Below, piece after piece: positions 42,830-51,036 of a stretch of DNA of 64,000 nt. Numbering within the stretch: position 1 is the stretch's first letter; every line of letters starts with the position of its first letter. The notes beneath the pieces are model-generated. The model ran no database searches. It saw nothing but the letters and a program-made list of their open reading frames with translations, and had not been told where the DNA came from. A program made the position numbers and the translations under genes. Source of the DNA: Bacteroides reticulotermitis JCM 10512 (GTDB lineage: Bacteria; Bacteroidota; Bacteroidia; Bacteroidales; Bacteroidaceae); assembly GCF_000517545.1 (NCBI RefSeq), contig NZ_BAIV01000006.1, positions 143,879 to 207,878 on the forward strand, read 5' to 3'.

Positions 42830-44572
42830 TCATTCACCCCATCCTGGGTTCTGCTTTAAATTCGTATTAAGTCTCAATTGGTCAGCGGGCAACGGATAGA
42901 GGTAATTCTTGTTACTCCACTGTCGGCCACTCTCCATCACGATGCAACCTTCGGCATCCGTAGCATTCGACATATCACTCCATTTCTTCTCAAATTCCGT
43001 TCCCTTCCATTTTATGCCCAACAGACTCTGGTTCATCTCGCTGACTGCCGTATTCCAACGTTTCAAGTCATCCATTCGGAAGCCTTCGTGAATTAGCTCT
43101 ATCGTACGTTCCCGGCGAATTTCAGTCCGAAGGTTCAAATTGTGTTTCTTAGCAAATTCGACTGTCAAGCCTTCCATAGTTGGATTGACACGTTTGCGGA
43201 CCAGATTCAACGTAAGATTGAGGGCATCCGTGACCGCCTGATCATCAGCTTTCCCTTCACTCTCATGCAGTTCATATACAGCCTCGGCATAGTTCAACAA
43301 GACTTCCGCATAACGAATAATCGGGTAATCATATCCTTCTTTACCGCTGGCAACTTTGCGTTCCGTAGCCCATTTCTGACAGAAATAGCCACTTCTTGAC
43401 GTAGGCTCGAATGATTTATAGAAAGCAATTTCTAAATCAGTCGCATCTTCTTTCCAAGTAATTCGGCCATTCGCATTTCCCCAATACGGACGTCCAGCTA
43501 TCATCATGGAATTCTGCATCCGATTGTCGCGGTTCTGAAATTCGGAAGTCATACTAGCATACATTGTTTCATTGGTAGGATCAACGGGTATACCTGTATT
43601 GGTCAAATACAGATTTGCCATTTTACGTGTCATGAAAACAGCTTTGTTTAAAAAGCCCTGTGTGATGTTGAATCCTATCGGACTAATGACCTCATCATAT
43701 CTTCTGGTGAAGATGTACTCTGTATTGCCACTCTTGGTAATGTTCTCCGGATTTGATTGCGTATTTTCGAGTATAAAGAGATACTTATACGAGAAATTGC
43801 CCAGCTTCTCCGATTTGAATAAAGAGAAAATCCCACTGCCCATAACTTCCTTTGCAGCATCTACTGCAATTGTCAACAGTTCTTTGGTTCTTTCACCTTT
43901 ATTGTCTCTGAATTTCTGCCAAGTACCTTCATAGAGAGCAACCCGAGATAAAAAAGCTTGAGCGGCTTCTACCGATACACGTCCTGCTTGAGCAGCCGTA
44001 AGAGTCTTATAAGCAGGTAACCCTTTAATCGCATCTTGCAGGTCTTGCATGATGAAATCGATCACCTCTTCACGCGAATTTTGTGCTTTCTTCAATTCTG
44101 GAGAATTAATATCCAGCGGTTCTTTCACAATAATCGCATCTCCATAAATCTGCACCAGATCGAAAAACAAATAAGCCCTGAAGAATTGTGCTTCCGCAAC
44201 CGCTACTTTGATATCTGCCGGCGAAGAGAAGTTTTGAGCATGCTTGAGTAAGATATTTACCTGGCGGATGCGGTCATACGTATCCGTATAGTTCTTATCT
44301 TCCGAAGGAATCGTATTCGTACCATTACTATATTCACTCAATGTGCTGGTCATCAATAAGTCAGACCGAAGATCGCAGTGAGGGCCATCACCCACAATAT
44401 CTTTGAAATTATGAGTCCAACCATAGAACTGACTGGAGAACAGTGTAAACTGATTCGGGTCTTGCCAGTAATTAGTTTCAGAAAGTTGGTCCTTAGGATC
44501 AATATCCAGACATGACTGAACCGAGATTCCTATGGCCAGGAGTAATATTGTATGGAGTTTAATTAATTTCAT
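42830..44572 (-). CDS. SusD-family outer-membrane glycan-binding lipoprotein (module 1)
   Basis: Lipobox VQSC (Cys21) then the SusD scaffold: VAEAQFFRAYLFFDLVQIYG, ILENTQSNPENITKSGN, LRTEIRRERTIELIHEGF, MDDLKRWNTA, and the tail RLNTNLKQNPGW. About 580 residues; intact. The ATG at 44572 gives a signal peptide; the open frame extends 35 codons into the end of SusC without one. It works with the SusC encoded 11 bp upstream. Close relative of the SusD at 23260. Confidence 0.95.
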   Translation of the reverse strand: MKLIKLHTILLLAIGISVQSCLDIDPKDQLSETNYWQDPNQFTLFSSQFYGWTHNFKDIVGDGPHCDLRSDLLMTSTLSEYSNGTNTIPSEDKNYTDTYDRIRQVNILLKHAQNFSSPADIKVAVAEAQFFRAYLFFDLVQIYGDAIIVKEPLDINSPELKKAQNSREEVIDFIMQDLQDAIKGLPAYKTLTAAQAGRVSVEAAQAFLSRVALYEGTWQKFRDNKGERTKELLTIAVDAAKEVMGSGIFSLFKSEKLGNFSYKYLFILENTQSNPENITKSGNTEYIFTRRYDEVISPIGFNITQGFLNKAVFMTRKMANLYLTNTGIPVDPTNETMYASMTSEFQNRDNRMQNSMMIAGRPYWGNANGRITWKEDATDLEIAFYKSFEPTSRSGYFCQKWATERKVASGKEGYDYPIIRYAEVLLNYAEAVYELHESEGKADDQAVTDALNLTLNLVRKRVNPTMEGLTVEFAKKHNLNLRTEIRRERTIELIHEGFRMDDLKRWNTAVSEMNQSLLGIKWKGTEFEKKWSDMSNATDAEGCIVMESGRQWSNKNYLYPLPADQLRLNTNLKQNPGWGE

Positions 44573-44583
44573 AATCGTATAAT

Positions 44584-47500
44584 TTAAAATGTTGCATTTA
44601 AACCTATTGTAAATGTTCTGTTGAACGGATAACGTTCTCTTCCACCTTTCACGGTACGGGTAGTTTCCGGATCCCATCCGTCGTTAATTTTGGATATTTC
44701 CCAAAGATCCGCCCCCGATACATAGACTCTCATATTACTAATCACATTGTTTAGCTTTTGATATACCACAGCAGGCAGGGTATATCCCAGAACTATATTT
44801 TTCAAACGGAGATAAGAACCATTCTCTACCGACCAAGACGAAGCCATATAGTTATAATTATTAATGCGAGAGTTCGTCGTATACGCCGGATAACGGTTAT
44901 TCGGAGTTTCCGGACTCCATGTCTTTCCCAGCGTATAATCTGAGGTATTGCGGTAAACCGTTCTAAAAGGAATCTTATACGCATCTGCTTCCCGGAAGAC
45001 TGTTCGTTTAGCTACTCCCTGAAAGTTAGCTGAGAAATCGAAACCTTTCCAGGCAAAGCCTAAATCGAAAGAGTAAGAAAACTTAGGATCATCAGAACCC
45101 AGATAAACCATATCTTCTTGCGTCAGCTGCCCATCACCATTAGCATCGTGATACATATTATCTCCCAAGCGTATGACGGAAGGCATATCAATCGTATTAC
45201 TTCCCAAGAATTTATCTTTGTATTTTTTAAGTTGTTCTTCGTTCTGAATCTTGCCAACATACTGGTAGCCAAATACGGAATTCAACGGGTAACCGTTTAC
45301 AGCTGTATTGTATCCGGCAGTAATAACATCTGTACCGCCACTTTTAAGTGTATTCGTCATGTAACTGAAAGTCGCTCCGACATGATAAGAGAAATCACGA
45401 ACCTTATCTTTCCAGCTTATCGTACCGTCATACCCTTTACTTTCAAATTTACCATCGTTACCCGATGGTGCCTTTCCACCTAATACTCCCGGATAAAGCC
45501 GTTCGATCAACATATTGTTGTTTTTCTTCATATAGAAATCGATACTACCCGACAGACGACTATCGAGCGCATAGAAATCCAACCCGATATTATAATTATG
45601 AATCCGTTCCCAGGTTCTGTCTTTACTTACCAATGAGCCGGAAGCGGCTACATACGTGATACGTCCGTCACCGATATAGGCACCACTACCTGACCTGTAA
45701 TCATAAAGCTGAATTCCGTCAAAACGTCCGATACCACTTTGGTTACCAACTTCGCCATAGGATGCTTTCAGTTTCAGTTCATTCAACACAGTCTTAACGC
45801 CCGCCATAAAAGGTTCTTCAGTGATTCGCCAACCTCCGGAAAAGCCATAGAAGAAGTTCCACCGATTCTCCGGTTGGAATTTAGAAGAGCCGTCATAACG
45901 TGCGTTAGCTTCTACAAGATATTTCGATTTATAGCTGTAGTTTAGGCGAGAGAAATAAGACATCAACGCCTCCTCATATTTCTCCACTTTATTGATGCTC
46001 ACCTCACCGCTACCATTCAACACTTCCAAAGGCTTCTGAATATCTTTCGCTTTCGTTGCACTATATTGATAAGCTTTACGGTCATATTGCGTACCCACCA
46101 TGGCAGTAAAGTCATGAACGTCATTCCACTTTTGGGTATAATTCAAATAGGCAGAAGCAGTATAGTTATCTGTTTTTGCGGAACTCTTGGTATAAGCACT
46201 CTCCGCCGTAGTAGGATAAGGGTTACTATCGGTCTTTAGTTTATTTCCATTATAACTGTACCAGTCGATTGATAAATATTGTTCATCTCGGGTAGCATCA
46301 TTGGTTGAATAGCCTAAAGTGGTTGTCAGATTCAGTCCTTTCATTAGCTCGAACTTAAATGTCTCGTTTATATTCAAGGCAGTAACCAGCAATTTATTAT
46401 CTCCTCCCAATTCGGCTAACCAGTTAGGACCATATTCAGAACCCCACTGATACGGTTTCCCATCAATTGTAGAAACCGGAAATCCGGGATGAAGCGGCAT
46501 AGCAGACGCAACCGAACCAAGCATAGTCGGTGCAACCTGATTCTGTCGACTAGCCGAGATGACAGAAGTTATGCTAAACCGGTCGGTGACTTTAAAGTTA
46601 TTGGATAAACGAAAATTATAGCGTTCGTTCGAGTTATTGCCACACTGCAATGTACTACCGTCATACAGATAGCCGAATGATAACCGATAATTTGATTTCT
46701 CCGTACCTCCGGATATACTTAGATCATGTTGAGTAGAGCCAGCCCCACCCCACAAAACATCATTCCAGTCAACATCCATAAAGACCAGGTCGGGGACTCC
46801 GGCGAAGTATCCGGGCATCGGTTCGGAAGGATTCTGACCATTCAACAAATCTAAGTATTGCCCTTTCAAAGCTTTTGCCAGTGTGGCGTATTGTATCCAC
46901 GCAGCAGTAGTAGATTGAGGGTCATTCTGAACTGCCTGTATCACTGTATCCGTCCAATCATCATATCCCATTAGATTGGGTTGCAAGCCTACTATCTTTC
47001 GCGTATACGAACCACTATATTCGATCTTTGCTTTGCCAGCGTCAGGGCGTTTCGTGGTGACAAGAATGACACCGCCTGCGGCTTTTGAACCGTAGATCGC
47101 GGCCGAAGCATCTTTTAGAAAGTTAATCGATTCAATATCCGATGCATTCAGTTGCGCTAAAACAGACGTGCCGTCTGCCGGAACTCCATCTATAATAACA
47201 AGCGGTTCTGTGCTGTTTTTCGAAACGGCTCCCCGAACAGAAATATTCCATCCTTCTTCACCCGGAGCAGCAGACGAACGTGTGATGCGAACGCCCGGCA
47301 CTTGTCCCTGCATTGCCTGGAGCGGATTGGCTAACGTTCCTTTATCTTTAAAAATCTTAGAATCTACCACAGCTACCGAACCGGTAAGGCTCTCCTTCTT
47401 CATTGTACCATAGCCCACTACTACTACTTCGTCCAGCACTTCGGAATCTTCGTGCATGACGATTTTCGACAGATTAGTTCCTTTTACAGGTACTTCTTGT

Positions 47501-47799
47501 GTTTTATAACCGATAAATGAGATTACAAGCGTACCGCCAGACACGTTGTTCAGCATAAAGTTACCATCCATATCGGTAATAGTACCATGCGTCGAACCTT
47601 TTAGTTTGACATTGGCACCGATAACAGGCTCGCCATTGGAATCTACGATTTTCCCTTTTAGCGCCCCCGACTGTTGAACAGATTGTACCTCTATGACATC
47701 TGCAAATGCTGCCTGAGGACCACCCGCCAACAAAGCAGAGACCATCATCGTAGAGAATAGAATCCTTCCCGATGAAAGTCTGAAGTGATTTTTTTTCAT
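44584..47799 (-). CDS. SusC-family TonB-dependent oligosaccharide importer (module 1)
   Basis: Intact 1071-residue SusC: signal peptide ending in AAFA, carboxypeptidase-regulatory-like domain (LKGKIVDSNGEPVIGANV), TonB-box-like DEVVVVGYGTMKK, plug (SVRGAVSKNSTEPLVIIDG), barrel and terminal FTIGLNATF. There is no STN domain. The intact reading frame serves as a template for repairing the module 2 copy (KIVGLQPNLMGYDDW aligns with the damaged segment there). It begins 44 bp after the sigma gene stop. Confidence 0.95.
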   Translation of the reverse strand: MKKNHFRLSSGRILFSTMMVSALLAGGPQAAFADVIEVQSVQQSGALKGKIVDSNGEPVIGANVKLKGSTHGTITDMDGNFMLNNVSGGTLVISFIGYKTQEVPVKGTNLSKIVMHEDSEVLDEVVVVGYGTMKKESLTGSVAVVDSKIFKDKGTLANPLQAMQGQVPGVRITRSSAAPGEEGWNISVRGAVSKNSTEPLVIIDGVPADGTSVLAQLNASDIESINFLKDASAAIYGSKAAGGVILVTTKRPDAGKAKIEYSGSYTRKIVGLQPNLMGYDDWTDTVIQAVQNDPQSTTAAWIQYATLAKALKGQYLDLLNGQNPSEPMPGYFAGVPDLVFMDVDWNDVLWGGAGSTQHDLSISGGTEKSNYRLSFGYLYDGSTLQCGNNSNERYNFRLSNNFKVTDRFSITSVISASRQNQVAPTMLGSVASAMPLHPGFPVSTIDGKPYQWGSEYGPNWLAELGGDNKLLVTALNINETFKFELMKGLNLTTTLGYSTNDATRDEQYLSIDWYSYNGNKLKTDSNPYPTTAESAYTKSSAKTDNYTASAYLNYTQKWNDVHDFTAMVGTQYDRKAYQYSATKAKDIQKPLEVLNGSGEVSINKVEKYEEALMSYFSRLNYSYKSKYLVEANARYDGSSKFQPENRWNFFYGFSGGWRITEEPFMAGVKTVLNELKLKASYGEVGNQSGIGRFDGIQLYDYRSGSGAYIGDGRITYVAASGSLVSKDRTWERIHNYNIGLDFYALDSRLSGSIDFYMKKNNNMLIERLYPGVLGGKAPSGNDGKFESKGYDGTISWKDKVRDFSYHVGATFSYMTNTLKSGGTDVITAGYNTAVNGYPLNSVFGYQYVGKIQNEEQLKKYKDKFLGSNTIDMPSVIRLGDNMYHDANGDGQLTQEDMVYLGSDDPKFSYSFDLGFAWKGFDFSANFQGVAKRTVFREADAYKIPFRTVYRNTSDYTLGKTWSPETPNNRYPAYTTNSRINNYNYMASSWSVENGSYLRLKNIVLGYTLPAVVYQKLNNVISNMRVYVSGADLWEISKINDGWDPETTRTVKGGRERYPFNRTFTIGLNATF

Positions 47800-47843
47800 A
47801 TACATAAAATTTAAAACTAACATTTATACTATTTACTCTAATA

Positions 47844-48359
47844 TTAGATACATTCTTGGATATACTCACGGATTTCTTTCCGGCTGATAAACAGATGATT
47901 CTCTACGGTACGGGAAGTTATTCCCAACTGAGCGGCAATATCAGCTGACGATTTATGTTCGAAACGACTCATGACGTAAATCTTCTGGCGTTGTTTGGGA
48001 AGTCGTTTGACTCTTTCCCGCTCACATGCCGACAGATTATTGGCTATAATCTGGCTCTCTACATCATTGGTACAAGAGGAGGATTGTTCTAAGAGATAGG
48101 ATGCTATTTCCTGAGTTTTATAATAACGACGCAAATAATCCGCCACCAGATTGCGGCAGATCGTGAATATGAAATACTTCACAGTATCCGGGCGCAGCAT
48201 TTGTTTGTAGCTCATCAAACGTACAAACACATCTTGGGAAAGGTCCTTTGCTTCTTCGTCCTTACCTATCTTATAATAGATATAAAGATAAACGGACCGT
48301 TGATAACTCTTATAAGAATCGGCAACCAGTTGAGTGGATGTTGTGTCTATATTTTCCAT
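47844..48359 (-). CDS. ECF sigma factor without anti-sigma partner (module 1)
   Basis: 171 residues, with region 2 (DEEAKDLSQDVFVRLMSYKQ, FIFTICRNLVADYLRRYYKT) and region 4 (FEHKSSADIAAQLGITSRT, VENHLFISRKEIREY). It is related over its full length to the sigma at 28371, sharing YKQMLRPDTVKYF exactly. No anti-sigma gene is nearby. The paralogous pair each head a SusC/SusD module and probably drive it, though both promoters look like ordinary TAnnTTTG types. TATATTTG lies 31 bp before the ATG. Confidence 0.9.
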   Translation of the reverse strand: MENIDTTSTQLVADSYKSYQRSVYLYIYYKIGKDEEAKDLSQDVFVRLMSYKQMLRPDTVKYFIFTICRNLVADYLRRYYKTQEIASYLLEQSSSCTNDVESQIIANNLSACERERVKRLPKQRQKIYVMSRFEHKSSADIAAQLGITSRTVENHLFISRKEIREYIQECI

Positions 48360-48389
48360 TTCTTAGATTTTTGTTTATCATAACATTGG

Positions 48390-48397
48390 CAAATATA
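48390..48397 (-). promoter_or_regulatory. -7 box of the module 1 sigma gene
   Basis: Minus-strand TATATTTG in TTCTATATTTGC, 31 bp before the ATG at 48359, the same context as at 28918-28925. Confidence 0.6.
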
Positions 48398-48514
48398 GAA
48401 GCGAACACTCATAAAAGGCGAAGAAAAGAGGTAAGATAGATTCCGCCCTATTGGAAGGGAGGTAATAAAACCAACAAGCATTACTAATCAATGATTTACG
48501 TAATCACTTCATAG

Positions 48515-48538
48515 AGTCTCACATTATTACATGAGACT
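48515..48538. promoter_or_regulatory. 24-bp palindrome 156 bp upstream of the module 1 sigma start
   Basis: AGTCTCAC (48515-48522), ATTATTAC, ATGAGACT (48531-48538). It differs from the copy at 29042-29065 at two positions only and keeps a 7-bp perfect outer stem. The distance to the start codon is identical (156 bp), although the sequence in between is largely different. Confidence 0.65.
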
Positions 48539-48720
48539 TTATAAGGGATCTTTTCCGTATAAATCAAGTCTATTTTCTCTCAATCGTATAGTTGTTTGTG
48601 TTTAACCAGGCAATCGTTTCCGACTCACCCGCAAAAGTATGGGTACTCATAAATGTCTCCTACGGAATCCATTTTTCCATTTCAAAACTTTTAAAAACGG
48701 ACCGTATTACTGCTAAGCAA

Positions 48721-48756
48721 AGCGTCCGTATGTTTCCTTCAAAACATACGGACGCT
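48721..48756 (-). terminator. terminator of the heparin lyase gene
   Basis: A perfect 15-bp stem (AGCGTCCGTATGTTT at 48721-48735 with its complement at 48742-48756) and a 6-nt loop, 49 bp downstream of the PL13 stop. It is followed on the minus strand by only a short TTTG. Confidence 0.75.
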
Positions 48757-48804
48757 GTATTATAAATAGCCTGATTCTAGTTTTTCTCTCAGGAATATCG
48801 CGTA

Positions 48805-49983
48805 TTATTTCTCCGAATACCCTGCCAGATTATAACAAACAGGAACCGTACTGTTGCCCACCCGATAAATTCCGAATTTAAAATAGTAGCCGTCGTCATC
48901 GTTCCGGCCAATCAAGATCTCCTCGTTATCTACTATATGGCGGCTGAGAGTTTTCCCTTGATCCGCATAATCCATCTGTACATCCAGCATACCGGGCTTT
49001 ACGATAGTCTCGGCTTCTTTGCCATACACCGTCCAATCGATATGTATGCGGAACGTGACCCAACAATCTTTAGGAAACTCGGCAAAAGGTATCTTGTGAG
49101 CAATGGTAGACGCTTTGTAGGTGGATGTTACGGGTTTCATCACAGTAGCCTTTTCGGGATTGGCGTTGCAGCGATCGTCTTTATCGGTCAGCCATCTCCG
49201 GTCCGAATTGGCTTTGATGTAGAACCATCCACCTGAAAACCCGAATGCAAGAGGCGGATATCCTCCTTGTTCTACCAGCCAACCGTTTTCCTTTCCGGCC
49301 TGGTAAATAGGGTTACCTTGTTTGTCCTTCATTGGCTTTCCTTGCTTATCTAAACGAGGAACCTTTTCATGACCCACATTCTTCTTAAAAATGGTACGCT
49401 GCTCCAACTCTAAAAACTCATCGATAGTCAATTTCTTCACCACACCCTCCGGAGTCTGCACCAAAGTACGATCGGGCATACCGTGCCATTGGGCAAAAAT
49501 GGTGGCAACCTGTTGGTCTAAGTTCGAAGGGATGTAAACCGAAAACTCATAGTCGCGTGAGGAACCTTGCGGGCACGCGCCTTTACCATGATGATAGACC
49601 GTTTTGGTGATCTGCGCCTTCCGGTAAGTATCTGCCGGCAAGTTCGCAAAGTCGGCCGAGGTTGCGTAACAATAGGAAAATTCTGCCCGTCCTTTGGTCT
49701 CTCCCTTCGCATACCCCTCCAGTGTATTGTCATCTTCCCGTAGTTCAAAGCGGTAGGATGCTTCCCCTTGAAAAGGACGCGTAAAGTCGCGCTGAATAGC
49801 ATGTTCTTTATTCGTGCCGACAGCTACCCAAACGTTATCTATAACCTGACTTGTACGTGCGGAGTCAGCCTGAACATTAACCCGTTCGGTCAACGGAACC
49901 AGCGTTTTTGTAGGGTGGTCCTCAGCGGTCAGTATGGAGCATCCGGCAAGCATCAGACAAATCGTAAAAATGTTTTTCTTCAT
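48805..49983 (-). CDS. heparin lyase I (heparinase I), PL13
   Basis: Cleaves sulfated GlcN-IdoA/GlcA linkages in heparin by beta-elimination. I recognise strong similarity to the B. thetaiotaomicron enzyme BT4675: YRFELREDDNTLEGYAKGE, FAQWHGMPDRTL with catalytic His167, WLTDKDDRCNANPEK, and DGYYFKFGIYRVGNSTVPV with the catalytic Tyr and Lys. 392 residues, somewhat longer at the N-terminus. LAGC at Cys15 could make it a lipoprotein; cleavage after ILTA is the alternative. A TATTTTTG -7 box lies upstream (minus strand, 50021-50014). No other heparin genes are in the window. Confidence 0.93.
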   Translation of the reverse strand: MKKNIFTICLMLAGCSILTAEDHPTKTLVPLTERVNVQADSARTSQVIDNVWVAVGTNKEHAIQRDFTRPFQGEASYRFELREDDNTLEGYAKGETKGRAEFSYCYATSADFANLPADTYRKAQITKTVYHHGKGACPQGSSRDYEFSVYIPSNLDQQVATIFAQWHGMPDRTLVQTPEGVVKKLTIDEFLELEQRTIFKKNVGHEKVPRLDKQGKPMKDKQGNPIYQAGKENGWLVEQGGYPPLAFGFSGGWFYIKANSDRRWLTDKDDRCNANPEKATVMKPVTSTYKASTIAHKIPFAEFPKDCWVTFRIHIDWTVYGKEAETIVKPGMLDVQMDYADQGKTLSRHIVDNEEILIGRNDDDGYYFKFGIYRVGNSTVPVCYNLAGYSEK

Positions 49984-50107
49984 TCTATTTCGATATTAAG
50001 TTTGTTTACGATACAAAAATACGAAAGGCAACCTATTCGGCTGCCTCCCTTTTGTCTCAAATGCTAGCACATTTGTGCAATTCCGCTATCAGAATCCCAC
50101 ATTTGTT

Positions 50108-50659
50108 TTATTGCGGTGTTTCTTCTTCATAATCCTCTTCCAACTGATCGACCTTTTGGATGCTCATCTTTCCGTCCGCATTGATGGTTATGGAAAGGGG
50201 CATATATAAATCGGTCTGCGGATAACAAACACTGGCGGCGTAAACAATTCCCGCCGAAGTCGTTTTATCATAAACAATTCCTTCCAATACCGACTTGGCA
50301 AGGAAAGCGGCATCCACTTCGGATGCGAAGTCTTCTTTCGTGAATGTTTTGTTGACAACCGTTTCGCCACCGCGCGTGAGGTGCAGAACGATTTTATTAT
50401 CCAAATACGTATCGCCCATTTCATTGGTGACATGAGGCAGACTCTCGTCGGGCGTACGGCTCACTAAAGAGTGGTATTCTTTGCCTTTGAACTTGATGTC
50501 GATTTCGCTTTTGGAGTTTTGCATACGTTGTATTCCATGAATATCCGTACTATCTTGCAAAGCGGTTTCCGTTGTATTTCCCGATTGGTTACTCTTACCG
50601 CCGCATGCAGTTATCGCCAGAGTCAACGCCAACAAAAGCGGAAAACTTAGTTTTTTCAT
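50108..50659 (-). CDS. DUF4738 lipoprotein
   Basis: About 183 residues with lipobox ITAC followed by a Gly/Ser/Asn-rich linker. The core (IDIKFKGKEYHSLVSRTPDE, YLDNKIVLHLTRGGETVVNK, VDAAFLAKSVLEG) fits DUF4738, a Bacteroides family of unknown function. It ends with an acidic tail (EEDYEEETPQ). It precedes the heparin lyase on the same strand (124 bp) and is divergent from the HTCS-like gene. The ATG at 50659 gives the signal peptide. Confidence 0.78.
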   Translation of the reverse strand: MKKLSFPLLLALTLAITACGGKSNQSGNTTETALQDSTDIHGIQRMQNSKSEIDIKFKGKEYHSLVSRTPDESLPHVTNEMGDTYLDNKIVLHLTRGGETVVNKTFTKEDFASEVDAAFLAKSVLEGIVYDKTTSAGIVYAASVCYPQTDLYMPLSITINADGKMSIQKVDQLEEDYEEETPQ

Positions 50660-50781
50660 TTGGATCTTTCTGTTTATTAATAAGGAGCAAAGGAACAAAA
50701 ACCGTCGGAGATTTACAAGTATAACCCCTATTTTCTATCGTTCTTCTCCGCTAGTTTTAGTCATTTCAGTAGCCAATGTGA

Positions 50782-50870
50782 TTTCGTTCGACCCGGGTAT
50801 TTGTTTCGTTCGACCTAGGTGTACCTTTCGTCCGGCCTGGGTGTTTGTTTCGTTCGACCCGGGTGAAACG
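50782..50870. repeat. array 3: four 22-bp direct repeats with central palindromes
   Basis: Units starting TTTCGTTCG at 50782, 50804, 50826 (TTTCGTCCG) and 50848, exactly 22 bp apart. Each contains an 8-bp near-palindrome: ACCCGGGT, ACCTAGGT, GCCTGGGT and ACCCGGGT. The last unit ends in GAAACG, complementary to its own GTTTCG start. It lies about 80 bp upstream of the -7 box of the HTCS-like gene. The rest of 50660-51036 holds no gene. Confidence 0.85.
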
Positions 50871-50948
50871 AATTGGAATTGGCAGTCCGCCTCACAAACA
50901 CTGGCTGTTATTTTATCTTTCCAACCCTGCGATTCGCGATTTTTTATG

Positions 50949-50956
50949 TACATTTG
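50949..50956 (+). promoter_or_regulatory. -7 box of the HTCS-like regulator gene
   Basis: TACATTTG matches TAnnTTTG, 80 bp before the ATG at 51037. No -33 element was found at 19-21 bp. Confidence 0.4.
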
Positions 50957-51036
50957 CATATAACAAGTTCCTACGCAACAGCTGTCAGCTATAGCTAGGC
51001 AACTGATAATCAAGTAAAGGAGCAAACTTAAGTCTT

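Larger units (their letters stand above)
48398..48804. other. intergenic region between PL13 and the module 1 sigma gene
   Basis: It holds the 48515 palindrome and the PL13 terminator. No open frame with protein-like content was seen, and no 22-bp array was detected. Confidence 0.6.

Noticed and set aside
48515..48538. The sigma-leader palindrome as a simple terminator
   Set aside because: No T-tract follows on either strand, and PL13 already has a strong terminator at 48721-48756 upstream of it; conserved spacing to the sigma start favours a regulatory site.
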